The position numbers and the translations under genes were made by a program. Shown here piece after piece: positions 51,430 to 58,695 of a stretch of DNA of 60,182 nucleotides. The notes under the pieces are model-generated. The model was not told the DNA's origin and made no database searches. It saw only the letters and a program-made list of their open reading frames with translations. Numbering within the stretch: position 1 is the first letter of the stretch; every line of letters begins with the position of its first letter. This stretch comes from Blautia glucerasea (lineage in GTDB: Bacteria; Bacillota; Clostridia; Lachnospirales; Lachnospiraceae), in assembly GCF_020537505.1 (NCBI RefSeq), contig NZ_JAJBMO010000024.1, forward strand, positions 1 to 60,182, written 5' to 3'.

Positions 51430-52091
51430 AGCTCCACCTCCAGTCGGTATCCAATACGGGGAATAGTTTTGATCTTGTCCTGCCAGCCCAGCTTCTTGCG
51501 GATGCGTCCTACATGGGCATCTACGGTTCTGGTCTCTCCTTCAAATTCTACGCCCCAGAGACCGGCGAGAAGCTGTTCTCTTGTAAGGGCTTTATTGGGA
51601 TTTCGGACGAACATCATAAGGCAGTTGTACTCCATTGGCTTCAGATAGACTTCTTCTCCCTTCCGGGTAACGGTGTGGCTCACGGTATCGATCGCAACAT
51701 CTTCTATCTGAATCTGTTCCTGGATATTTCCGTGACGTTCCAGAACTTTTTCCAGGCGGACCATCACTTCAAGCATTTCGAATGGTTTTACAATATAATC
51801 TTCTGCCCCCTCTTTCAGCCCCTTTACTTTACTTGCAAGATCAGCTCTGGCGGTGAGGAAAATGACAGGAATGCCGTAGTGCTTCAACTCTGGTAAAAGT
51901 GTGTATCCATCTTTCCCAGGGAGCATAATGTCTACCAGGGCACACTGAAAATCGTGGTCCCGGGCAATGCCTTCGCTGGCTTCATTGCCATTAAAATAGC
52001 TTACGGTTTCATATCCGGTGACTTCCAGGTTCATGCAGAGCAGGTCATTGATTGCGGGTTCATCTTCTATTACAAGGATTCTGGCTTTCAT
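51426..52091 (-). CDS. OmpR-family response regulator of the envelope ABC operon
   Basis: A 221-residue protein. Receiver: VIEDEPAINDLLCMNLEVTG, Asp in CALVDIMLPGKDG, Thr in VIFLTARAD, Lys in EDYIVKPFEMLE. DNA-binding wing: LKPMEYNCLMMFVRNPNKAL and GRIRKKLGWQDKIKTIPRIG. It is the first gene of the run RR - kinase - lipoprotein - two permeases - ATPase - CARDB - MacB-core. It likely controls this operon. Confidence 0.94.
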   Translation of the reverse strand: MKARILVIEDEPAINDLLCMNLEVTGYETVSYFNGNEASEGIARDHDFQCALVDIMLPGKDGYTLLPELKHYGIPVIFLTARADLASKVKGLKEGAEDYIVKPFEMLEVMVRLEKVLERHGNIQEQIQIEDVAIDTVSHTVTRKGEEVYLKPMEYNCLMMFVRNPNKALTREQLLAGLWGVEFEGETRTVDAHVGRIRKKLGWQDKIKTIPRIGYRLEVEL

Positions 52092-52242
52092 TTCATATCC
52101 TTTCTTGTGATTAAAAGTTCACAGACACCTGGAGAAATACTTCTTTAGGCAGCTGTCTGTGAGAAATGGTTAAATTATATTATACATGTTTTTACAAGGA
52201 TAAGTGTAACCAGATTGTAACGAAATACAAAATACAGCCAAA

Positions 52243-52281
52243 AAGGACACAAACTATCTTTTTCTGACAGTCTGTGTCCTT
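52243..52281 (-). terminator. Terminator of the cupin/CMD operon
   Basis: On minus AAGGACACA pairs perfectly with TGTGTCCTT and is followed by UUUU, about 55-90 nt after the cupin remnant's stop. On plus it is weaker. Confidence 0.75.
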
Positions 52282-52335
52282 CATGTGCAGTTATTATGCA
52301 GCATGTTTTTGTAGGAATTCATATACAGTTTACAA

Positions 52336-52600
52336 TTATTTCAGCTTGCCGTACTCCTCATCAGATACAGGTTCGCACCACTCATTTGAGGTTTCTGTTC
52401 CTGGTACTTCTACTGCCAGATGACTGAACCAGCTGTCCGGTGCAGCGCCATGCCAGTGTTTTACTTCTGCCGGGATATTGATGCAGTCGCCTGGCTTCAT
52501 CTCGATGGCTTCCTTGCCCTCTTCCTGATAATAGCCGCGTCCTGCAACACAGACAAGAATCTGTCCGCCGCTTGTTTTTGCATGATGGATATGCCAGTTG
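52336..52600 (-). pseudogene. Cupin-domain protein, N-terminally destroyed copy
   Basis: From about 52600 the frame reads NNWHIHHAKTSGGQILVCVA, GRGYYQEEGKEAIEMKPGDC, INIPAEVKHWHGAAPDSWFS, HLAVEVPGTETSNEWCEPVS, DEEYGKLK. It has both cupin motifs with metal-binding His residues (HIHH and HWHG), and matches the intact cupin at 53076-53498 to about two thirds. Upstream of NNWHIHH the frame (to 52788) gives no cupin sequence and overlaps the CMD gene, so the first 45 residues are lost or scrambled. It is probably inactive. Confidence 0.7.
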
Positions 52601-52711
52601 TTACTACAAAAAACTGGACTACCCCTCCGCAATCCCTTATAGTTACGGGCTTTAACGGCATACACGTCTGTGTTTTGTGCGACCCTTTCATGACGAGCAG
52701 TTTCTGCCAGG

Positions 52712-53050
52712 TTATTTCTCTGCTTCGTCCTCATTCCAAACCTCTTTTGCAAGATTAAAGACTGCCCAGCCTTTTGGCCAGCCTGCATAGAATGCTACGT
52801 GAGTGATGATTGCTGCGATCTCTTTCTGTGTTACCCCATGATCCTTTGCATTCTGTAAATGGAATTTCAAAGAGGAATCTGTGATTCCCTGTGCCATCAG
52901 TGCTACAACTGTGATGATACTTCTTGTTTTTAAATCAATATCTTCGTTATTCCAGTTCTCTCCGAAAAGAATGTCATCGTTAAAATGTGCAAAATCTGGT
53001 GCAAATGTTCCCAGAGCATTTCTTCCTGCTATCTGTGTGATCTTTGCCAT
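52712..53050 (-). CDS. Carboxymuconolactone decarboxylase family protein (AhpD-like fold)
   Basis: A 112-residue protein: MAKITQIAGRNALGTFAPDF, LKTRSIITVVALMAQGITDS, FHLQNAKDHGVTQKEIAAII, THVAFYAGWPKGWAVFNLAK. This is the all-helical CMD fold. The redox CxxC of AhpD is absent, as in the YurZ/gamma-CMD subgroup. It is often found beside cupin, flavodoxin and alpha/beta hydrolase genes under MerR control in Firmicutes. It lies 25 nt after the cupin gene. The reaction is unknown. Confidence 0.92.
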   Translation of the reverse strand: MAKITQIAGRNALGTFAPDFAHFNDDILFGENWNNEDIDLKTRSIITVVALMAQGITDSSLKFHLQNAKDHGVTQKEIAAIITHVAFYAGWPKGWAVFNLAKEVWNEDEAEK

Positions 53051-53075
53051 GATATCAAACCTCCATCTTTCTTAT

Positions 53076-53498
53076 TTATGGTAATTTGTCATACTCTTCT
53101 TCCGGTAAAAACTCAAGCCATTCATTGGAAGCTCCCTCTGCTGGAACTTCAACAGCCAGATGCTGGAACCAGCTGTCTTTCGCTGCCCCGTGCCAGTGTT
53201 TTACTTCTGGTGAAATATTTACTACATCTCCAGCTTTCAATTCACGAGCTGGTTTTCCTTCTTCCTGGTACCATCCTCTTCCACCAGTAACCAGAAGGAT
53301 CTGTCCACCTTTATGATGGATGTGGTATGCATTGATTGTTCCCGGAGCGAAAGTAACCAGACCAACTGGTACTCTCTCTGTTGTAAGCATATTCAAATAG
53401 CATTCACCTGTAAAATACTTTGCGAATGCTACGTTTTCTTCACCGATTGGAAATACGTTACCTCCACCTAAGTCTTTTTTCATCTGTTCGATATCCAT
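53076..53498 (-). CDS. Cupin-domain protein
   Basis: A 140-residue protein. Motif 1 APGTINAYHIHHKGGQILLV and motif 2 DVVNISPEVKHWHGAAKDSW give the small beta-barrel with metal-binding His residues. The end (EVPAEGASNEWLEFLPEEEY) is typical of the cupins paired with CMD proteins. It is the first gene of the operon, expressed from the MerR-type promoter at 53528-53558. Probably a metalloenzyme acting on a small carbonyl compound, but no substrate can be named. Confidence 0.92.
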   Translation of the reverse strand: MDIEQMKKDLGGGNVFPIGEENVAFAKYFTGECYLNMLTTERVPVGLVTFAPGTINAYHIHHKGGQILLVTGGRGWYQEEGKPARELKAGDVVNISPEVKHWHGAAKDSWFQHLAVEVPAEGASNEWLEFLPEEEYDKLP

Positions 53499-53527
53499 AA
53501 AAAATTCCTCCTTGCTCTTTTTATTTT

Positions 53528-53558
53528 ATGGTACAACCTGAAGTAAGCTCTAGGTCAA
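53528..53558 (-). promoter_or_regulatory. MerR-type promoter, near copy of the one at 2501-2531
   Basis: On minus, TTGACC (53553-53558), a 19-nt spacer and TACCAT (53528-53533). The spacer carries the imperfect dyad ACCTGAAGTAAGCTCTAGGT (plus, 53536-53555). The -35, spacer length and flanking GGTTG are the same as at 2501-2531, where the dyad is ACCTAAAGTTAACTTTAGGT. It lies 30 nt upstream of the cupin ATG. Confidence 0.8.
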
Positions 53559-53720
53559 TAGATTTTGCAACTTTTTACATAAAGTTCATAATTTTTCTGT
53601 GACAGTTTGCATTTCAGGTACACTCTATTTCTTATCGGTATCATCATACTCCCATATTGCTTTCTATGTCCAATACCCATTATTATGGGTTGCTTAATGC
53701 CTTTTAAGCATAATCTGTTT

Positions 53721-53783
53721 CTATATCACAATGCAAAACAGATCTGCTGTATTCTGGCAGACCTACTTTGCATTATGATATAG
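53721..53783. other. Large hairpin at the tnpC end of the transposon
   Basis: CTATATCACAATGCAAA (53721-53737) pairs with TTTGCATTATGATATAG (53767-53783), one mismatch. GATCTGC and GCAGACC inside extend the stem. Two smaller hairpins, ACCCAT/ATGGGT (about 53676-53691) and GCTTAA/TTAAGC (about 53693-53710), precede it. It ends one base before the tnpC stop codon. It may be a terminator for the tnp genes and/or part of the element's left end. Confidence 0.6.
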
Positions 53784-53784
53784 C

Positions 53785-54168
53785 TTAAATCTGTTTGATA
53801 AGATTCAACTCTTTCTTGGATAGTGCTTTTTTTAACTTCTGGTTTTCCTTTATTAGATTCTCATTTTCGCTTTTCAGTTTCTGTAGCTGTTGCCGGAGCA
53901 GATTCATTTCCGCTTCCATCGCCTGACTGATAATGTTTCTCCTTGGATCCACCATACCAGCCTGCTGTTCCATTGCTGCATCAATCTCACCTCTTACAAT
54001 CGGATTCTTGTAAAAGAATCCTCTAGATAAACCAGTCTTTTGCATCAGTGCTGGTACGGACACCTTTTCTCTCTCCAACACCATTGTCCGTATTGTCAGG
54101 ACTGCCCGTTCCACTTTTTCTTCGCTCTTTCTTTTATTCAATTCCAGCATCTTGTCGTATTTGCTCAT
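53785..54168 (-). CDS. tnpC: TnpC-like DUF6262 protein of Tn554-family transposon
   Basis: A 127-residue protein: ERAVLTIRTMVLEREKVSVP, ALMQKTGLSRGFFYKNPIVR forms a helix-turn-helix, followed by a long coiled coil (MEAEMNLLRQQLQKLKSENE...KELNLIKQI). Tn554 TnpC (125 residues) has the same length and layout and influences the orientation and rate of transposition. The ATG overlaps the third recombinase gene by 35 nt. Confidence 0.82.
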   Translation of the reverse strand: MSKYDKMLELNKRKSEEKVERAVLTIRTMVLEREKVSVPALMQKTGLSRGFFYKNPIVRGEIDAAMEQQAGMVDPRRNIISQAMEAEMNLLRQQLQKLKSENENLIKENQKLKKALSKKELNLIKQI

Positions 54169-55651
54169 ATTCTTCTCCCCATCCGTCCAGATTTGCTAAG
54201 ATAATCTGTGACATAAGATTTCTTACTTCCCTTGTCTCATCTGCCAGTCTCTGATTGCTCATTTTCCGGTAGTACTGGACGCTTTTCACTCCTTTATGAC
54301 CCAGGAGCTTTGCTATGGTCCAATCATCCACATGGAGTTCTGTCAGCTTTACCCCATAACAGTGCCGGAACATATGCGTTCCAAATCCGAATAATTTCCC
54401 GCTGTCATCTCGGATATCTTTTTCATAGATCATTCGAAGCACTTTATCCTGCAAGGTTTGGTAACTGATTGGTCTCTCCGGTTTGTTCTCGTCCGCAAAG
54501 ATATAAATGCTTTCAGGATAATGCTCATTTGCATAACTGACTGCCTTTCCAATCAGCTGTGCCAGCTCCCGGCTGATCGGTTTTTCATATCTTCTTGTTT
54601 TCGGCTGGTATATGATAATCATATCCTGACGGTCATGTTTATAAAGGCAGTCTTTCCGCAAGGTCAGCGTGTCGGAAATTCTGGTTCCAAGCATCTGGTG
54701 GATGATCATTGCCCTTGCTATCTGCTCTTCCATTTTTACAATCTGGGCATTCAGTCTTTTCAGCTCACTGTCCGAATAAGATTTGAATTCTGCTTTCCGT
54801 TCTGGCGGAAAATCAGATTTTAAAAACAGTTTTGTAAGATGTGGAAAATCATAAATTTTTCCGATTGTTTCCAGCACATTTCGAAGCTTTAGCAGGTCAT
54901 CCCGGATGCCATTCCCTCCGTTTGATTCTACCTTGATGTTGATTAAAAATTGTTCTATGATCTCCCGGTCAATCTCTTCGCAGGTGCTGATCTTGGAATG
55001 CTTTTCATCCAAATACTTTGAAAATTTATTCATGGCGGACAGTTCACGTTTTATACTGCCAAGGGCTTCGGTTTTCAGATGATGGTAAATTGCTTTTTTT
55101 ACTTCTTCCCGAATATCTGGTTGCCGGATTCCTCTGAAATTTAGTGTCTTATGGTTGACAATCGGATTTGTCCGCAGGATAAGCGGAAGCCTTTCCAGAT
55201 GCCAGATATCCTTTGCCAGCTCATTGGTTTCTGATCGGTCCAGTGTAAATTCCAGAAGGCTTTCAAAATACCGGATCAGGGCAGCTTTTTCCACCGATTC
55301 AGTCTGAATGTTCGTCACTTTATGCTTCGTCAAAGCCCTACCGTTTTGTATCATCCACATTTTCAACTGCTTTATCCAGAAGTCTTTTTCTCTGTCAAGC
55401 AGGCTGTTTTCCTGATGGGATGACTTCTGAAAAAATTCACATAAGCTGTTAAAATAATGCCTTTCCCTTTTTATGGTCAGGATGGATACCTGCGTTCCAC
55501 GGTAGTAAATGTATTCGACAAATTCTGTCTGAAGCTGGTTTTCCGGCAGTTTATCCAGATCAAAATATTGTTCCTTATTCAGCTTTTCCTTTTGCTCATC
55601 GGTAGCCAGCTTATAACATTCCAGTTGTTGGAATTTCAGTTTATTATCCAT
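54134..55651 (-). CDS. Tyrosine recombinase, third of trio
   Basis: About 505 residues from ATG 55651, overlapping the previous stop by 8 nt. The N-terminal DNA-binding half (about 1-300) is followed by a catalytic domain with Arg in QMLGTRISDTLTLRKDC, His-x-x-Arg in GTHMFRHCYGVKLTEL, His in LGHKGVKSVQYYRKMS and the nucleophile Tyr there. All active-site residues are present. It acts with the two upstream recombinases in transposon excision and insertion. Its size resembles Tn554 TnpB less than the middle gene does. Confidence 0.85.
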   Translation of the reverse strand: MDNKLKFQQLECYKLATDEQKEKLNKEQYFDLDKLPENQLQTEFVEYIYYRGTQVSILTIKRERHYFNSLCEFFQKSSHQENSLLDREKDFWIKQLKMWMIQNGRALTKHKVTNIQTESVEKAALIRYFESLLEFTLDRSETNELAKDIWHLERLPLILRTNPIVNHKTLNFRGIRQPDIREEVKKAIYHHLKTEALGSIKRELSAMNKFSKYLDEKHSKISTCEEIDREIIEQFLINIKVESNGGNGIRDDLLKLRNVLETIGKIYDFPHLTKLFLKSDFPPERKAEFKSYSDSELKRLNAQIVKMEEQIARAMIIHQMLGTRISDTLTLRKDCLYKHDRQDMIIIYQPKTRRYEKPISRELAQLIGKAVSYANEHYPESIYIFADENKPERPISYQTLQDKVLRMIYEKDIRDDSGKLFGFGTHMFRHCYGVKLTELHVDDWTIAKLLGHKGVKSVQYYRKMSNQRLADETREVRNLMSQIILANLDGWGEEYEQIRQDAGIE

Positions 55652-57395
55652 GCTTCTCTCCTTTCTGCATACAGGCAAGCAGGCTGTTTTCCTCTTCCTC
55701 AAAGTATGCGTCATTTTCTTTAGCAATTTTTCTTGGCATATAATCTATATACTGCATGGTCATTTCCTCAAACGTATGTCCCAGATAGTCCCGGATGCTT
55801 TGGATTGATACGCCATGCTCATAAAAATTGGTTGCTACGGTATGTCGGTAATCATGAGACTTAAAAATATATTCTCCATTCTGTATGCCTATCTGGGAGC
55901 AGTATTTTTTCATCTGCCCCATGAAGGTGCTTTTGGAAAATGCTCCACCTTTCCGATTCCGAAAAATGTATGCTTCTTTTTTGGTAGGGTGCTTTTTCAG
56001 ATAAACCTGCATCAGACGATACAATGTTACCGGAATGGGAACCCTTTTATAATTTTTCATTTTCACCTGGTAGACCTTCATCCAGCAGTCACCATTCTGG
56101 ATATAATACGCATCCCCTTTTAAGGTGCAGACCTCACTGATCCGGAGTCCCACACACCAGAGATGTAAAAACATCATTCTCAGGTGTTCAGGAAACTGTG
56201 AGAGGTTTTGGATAATTTCCATATACACATCCTCTTCCACACTTCTGTCATGGTGGACTGGGATCTGTTTTTCCAAGTAATACGATGCATAAAACGGAAC
56301 CTTTTTTATATACCCCTTTACTTCCAGAAATTTCATAAAAAACTGTATTCCCGAAACATTGGTATTAAATGTCTTTGCTCCCATAGCACCATTCTGCAAA
56401 TTCTTTAAATATACATCAATCAGGCTGGCATCACACTTGGTAACTTCCAGTTCGCTGATCTCCTGCAAAAAATTTCGAATGGTTCGGAATCTTTCGTACA
56501 CCGTGCTGAGCGCCAGTTCTCCGATTCCAATTTCGTACTTCATATATTCCTGAAGCAGCAATCGATTCTTGGGCTGTAGAACTTCCTGAAATGATATTTT
56601 TTCTATACTGTCACTCTGGTTTATTCTTTCTTTGGCAATACGAAACCGCTCTAAATACCAGATGGTAGCATCCCATCTTGTTTCATCAGTTTCTATAAAA
56701 ATCACTTTACGGGCAGTTTCCACAATGCTCTTCAGTCGTTTTCGCCGTTGCTCTTTCTCGACTTTCTGCTTCAGGTAGTCCTGAAATGCTGTTTCCTGTT
56801 CCAGCTCCAGAAGCTGGATATCTGTAATCTGCTCCCGGATGCAAAATTCGTAAAAAAGCTGTAGCCCGGTCAGTTTATATTCCCTCAGTCTGGAAATTTC
56901 ATAATTCTTCAGAATATATTCCAGCACGGTAAAAATCTGACGTTTCAGTTTCTCACTGGCTGCCGCTTTAAAATTCCAGACCATGTTGCTCCGACACCGT
57001 ACCGTTTCCACACTCTTTACGATTACAGGATCTGAGTGGTATGGAACAAAAAGTATTTCATTTTTATATTTCCATTCACATTCCCTCTGTCCAGCCGGAG
57101 TTTTCATCCGTTCCCGGATGTACGCCTGCCGTATCCGGTCGAACGTTCCGGTATATCGGTAAATGTAATTTCGCTTTATCAGCGGTGTTATGTATAATTC
57201 AAATTTCATTCGCAGTTCATAATCTATTTCCGAAAGATGTTCTACCATCTCATCTGCCAGAAACAGCAGAATCTGTTCTGTAATGGAACTTCCTGCTTCC
57301 TCTTTTGCAAACTCCCGGATTTCTTTTCGTAGCTGCTCAATCCGCCTGCTCCGTTCTTGTTCTGCCTCTATAAAAGACTGTAAAAACGCAGGCAT
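55644..57395 (-). CDS. Tyrosine recombinase, second of trio (TnpB-like)
   Basis: About 583 residues from ATG 57395 (GGAGGTGG upstream; the extended GTG start lies inside this site). Catalytic motifs: LWCVGLRISEVCTLKGD, KSHDYRHTVATNFYEHG, YLGHTFEEMTMQYIDYM, ending in a glutamate-rich tail. The long N-terminal region resembles Tn554 TnpB-type recombinases. It starts 12 nt after the first recombinase's stop. Confidence 0.87.
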   Translation of the reverse strand: MPAFLQSFIEAEQERSRRIEQLRKEIREFAKEEAGSSITEQILLFLADEMVEHLSEIDYELRMKFELYITPLIKRNYIYRYTGTFDRIRQAYIRERMKTPAGQRECEWKYKNEILFVPYHSDPVIVKSVETVRCRSNMVWNFKAAASEKLKRQIFTVLEYILKNYEISRLREYKLTGLQLFYEFCIREQITDIQLLELEQETAFQDYLKQKVEKEQRRKRLKSIVETARKVIFIETDETRWDATIWYLERFRIAKERINQSDSIEKISFQEVLQPKNRLLLQEYMKYEIGIGELALSTVYERFRTIRNFLQEISELEVTKCDASLIDVYLKNLQNGAMGAKTFNTNVSGIQFFMKFLEVKGYIKKVPFYASYYLEKQIPVHHDRSVEEDVYMEIIQNLSQFPEHLRMMFLHLWCVGLRISEVCTLKGDAYYIQNGDCWMKVYQVKMKNYKRVPIPVTLYRLMQVYLKKHPTKKEAYIFRNRKGGAFSKSTFMGQMKKYCSQIGIQNGEYIFKSHDYRHTVATNFYEHGVSIQSIRDYLGHTFEEMTMQYIDYMPRKIAKENDAYFEEEENSLLACMQKGEKHG

Positions 57396-57407
57396 AAAAA
57401 CCACCTC

Positions 57408-58526
57408 CTATAGCAATTCCTCAATCCCATACAGGGAGGAGTGTTTCTCGTAGAATTCCTGGCTGGCATCCAGCAGTTCATCATCCACAATGTCCAGATA
57501 ATTGATGGTTGTCTGGATGTGGCGGTGTCCATAGGCCAGCTGTATCAGTTCCAGCGACCATCCTGCTTTTCTCCGCTCATTTCCAAAGTAATGCCGGAGC
57601 ATATGAGGCGTGATCTTAATCCCTGTTTTCTTATCCATTCTTTTTAGCATGGAGTATACTGCTTCCACGTTCATTGGTTTTCCGATATTATCCCCGGAAA
57701 TATTCACAAACAGGCTTGTCTGGTGCTGAAGTAGTTTTCGGTACTCTGCGATATACAGATTTAAAAAGCCGAAGGTATCTTTGCTGATCTTCGCACTTCG
57801 GTATTCTGCATTCTTTGCTCTCGCTCCATTTTCATTGTCCTCACGGAAATATACCCGGATTATGTGGTTCTGATAATCAATGTCCTTACTGTAATCAATT
57901 CCTAAGATCTCACCGATTCGGTAGCCTGTCTCTGCCAGAAGCAGCATGAGAAGCCGATCTCTTATATTGGTACACGCTTTCAAGATTTCCACAATTTCAT
58001 CTTTCTTTGCTGCTCTCGCCTTATGCTCTTCCTCTTTTAAATAGCCTTTGAAACTCTTTGATCGTATGCTTTTCTTTACGCCTACTGCATCCACGGCTAC
58101 AAAATAATTATAGGACAGGACTTTCAGCTCCCCGAACTGCTGGTACTCTTCTTCTATAAAAAGATAGAACCTGAACACATCTCTTAAGTATGCGTTGCAG
58201 GTTCCATTGTTTGGAGATCTGTGATTTTTATCTCTGGTATGCTTCCCGGCTTTCAGCCAGTATAAAAATTCCACAAAGTGATTTGTCTGTTCAACATAAG
58301 GCATTTGATATACGTCTGTCAATTCCTTTTTCTTTTCATGGATGTATTCCAGATAGTACAGGATTGCAAGTGCGGAGCGCCGCACCGTATTCGGTGAACA
58401 TTTACTCCGTATCTTGTGCATCAGATATTTGGTTGGAAGCAGGACGATATCCAGTGTTTCCACATCTCTGATAAAGAAATAAACGGTGGAACCCTCTCTT
58501 TCTTTTTCCAGTTCATATCGTCTCAT
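57408..58526 (-). CDS. Tyrosine recombinase, first of trio (TnpA-like)
   Basis: A 372-residue protein, close to Tn554 TnpA (about 361). Catalytic motifs: LAETGYRIGEILGIDYS, ITPHMLRHYFGNERRKAG and AYGHRHIQTTINYLDIVD with nucleophile Tyr. AAAGGAAG precedes the ATG. It is the first gene of the transposon's operon. The 35-110 nt upstream carry AAATACCAC twice (58594-58602 and 58627-58635), possible recombinase arm sites. Confidence 0.88.
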   Translation of the reverse strand: MRRYELEKEREGSTVYFFIRDVETLDIVLLPTKYLMHKIRSKCSPNTVRRSALAILYYLEYIHEKKKELTDVYQMPYVEQTNHFVEFLYWLKAGKHTRDKNHRSPNNGTCNAYLRDVFRFYLFIEEEYQQFGELKVLSYNYFVAVDAVGVKKSIRSKSFKGYLKEEEHKARAAKKDEIVEILKACTNIRDRLLMLLLAETGYRIGEILGIDYSKDIDYQNHIIRVYFREDNENGARAKNAEYRSAKISKDTFGFLNLYIAEYRKLLQHQTSLFVNISGDNIGKPMNVEAVYSMLKRMDKKTGIKITPHMLRHYFGNERRKAGWSLELIQLAYGHRHIQTTINYLDIVDDELLDASQEFYEKHSSLYGIEELL

Positions 58527-58695
58527 TCCTGCTCACTTCCTTTCCTCTAACGCTATACACAGTATACCCAACTCATGCCGATAAAGCTATCACAAATACC
58601 ACCAATTCGGTCAAAACCGCTCCTGAAATACCACTAAACTTTTTGTCTTATTTTCTGTCCAGATCTGGGCAGAACCAACAACACCACGGATGTTA

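Larger units (their letters stand above)
53612..58635 (-). mobile_element. Tn554/RIT-like transposon with three tyrosine recombinases and TnpC
   Basis: Four overlapping or closely spaced genes on one strand (three tyrosine recombinases of 372, 583 and 505 residues, then a TnpC-like protein) with no passenger genes. Ends are uncertain. An inverted 8-mer ATTTCAGG occurs at 53612-53619 and, as CCTGAAAT, at 58622-58629. TTATCGG-like sequence follows inward on both sides. The limits given are those repeats, not proven ends. Tn554 relatives insert site-specifically without terminal repeats; RIT elements have three recombinases with end repeats. This element combines both features. Confidence 0.6.

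Noticed and set aside
52497..52691. 64-codon minus frame inside the cupin remnant
   Set aside because: It overlaps the cupin His motifs in another frame and has no recognisable product.
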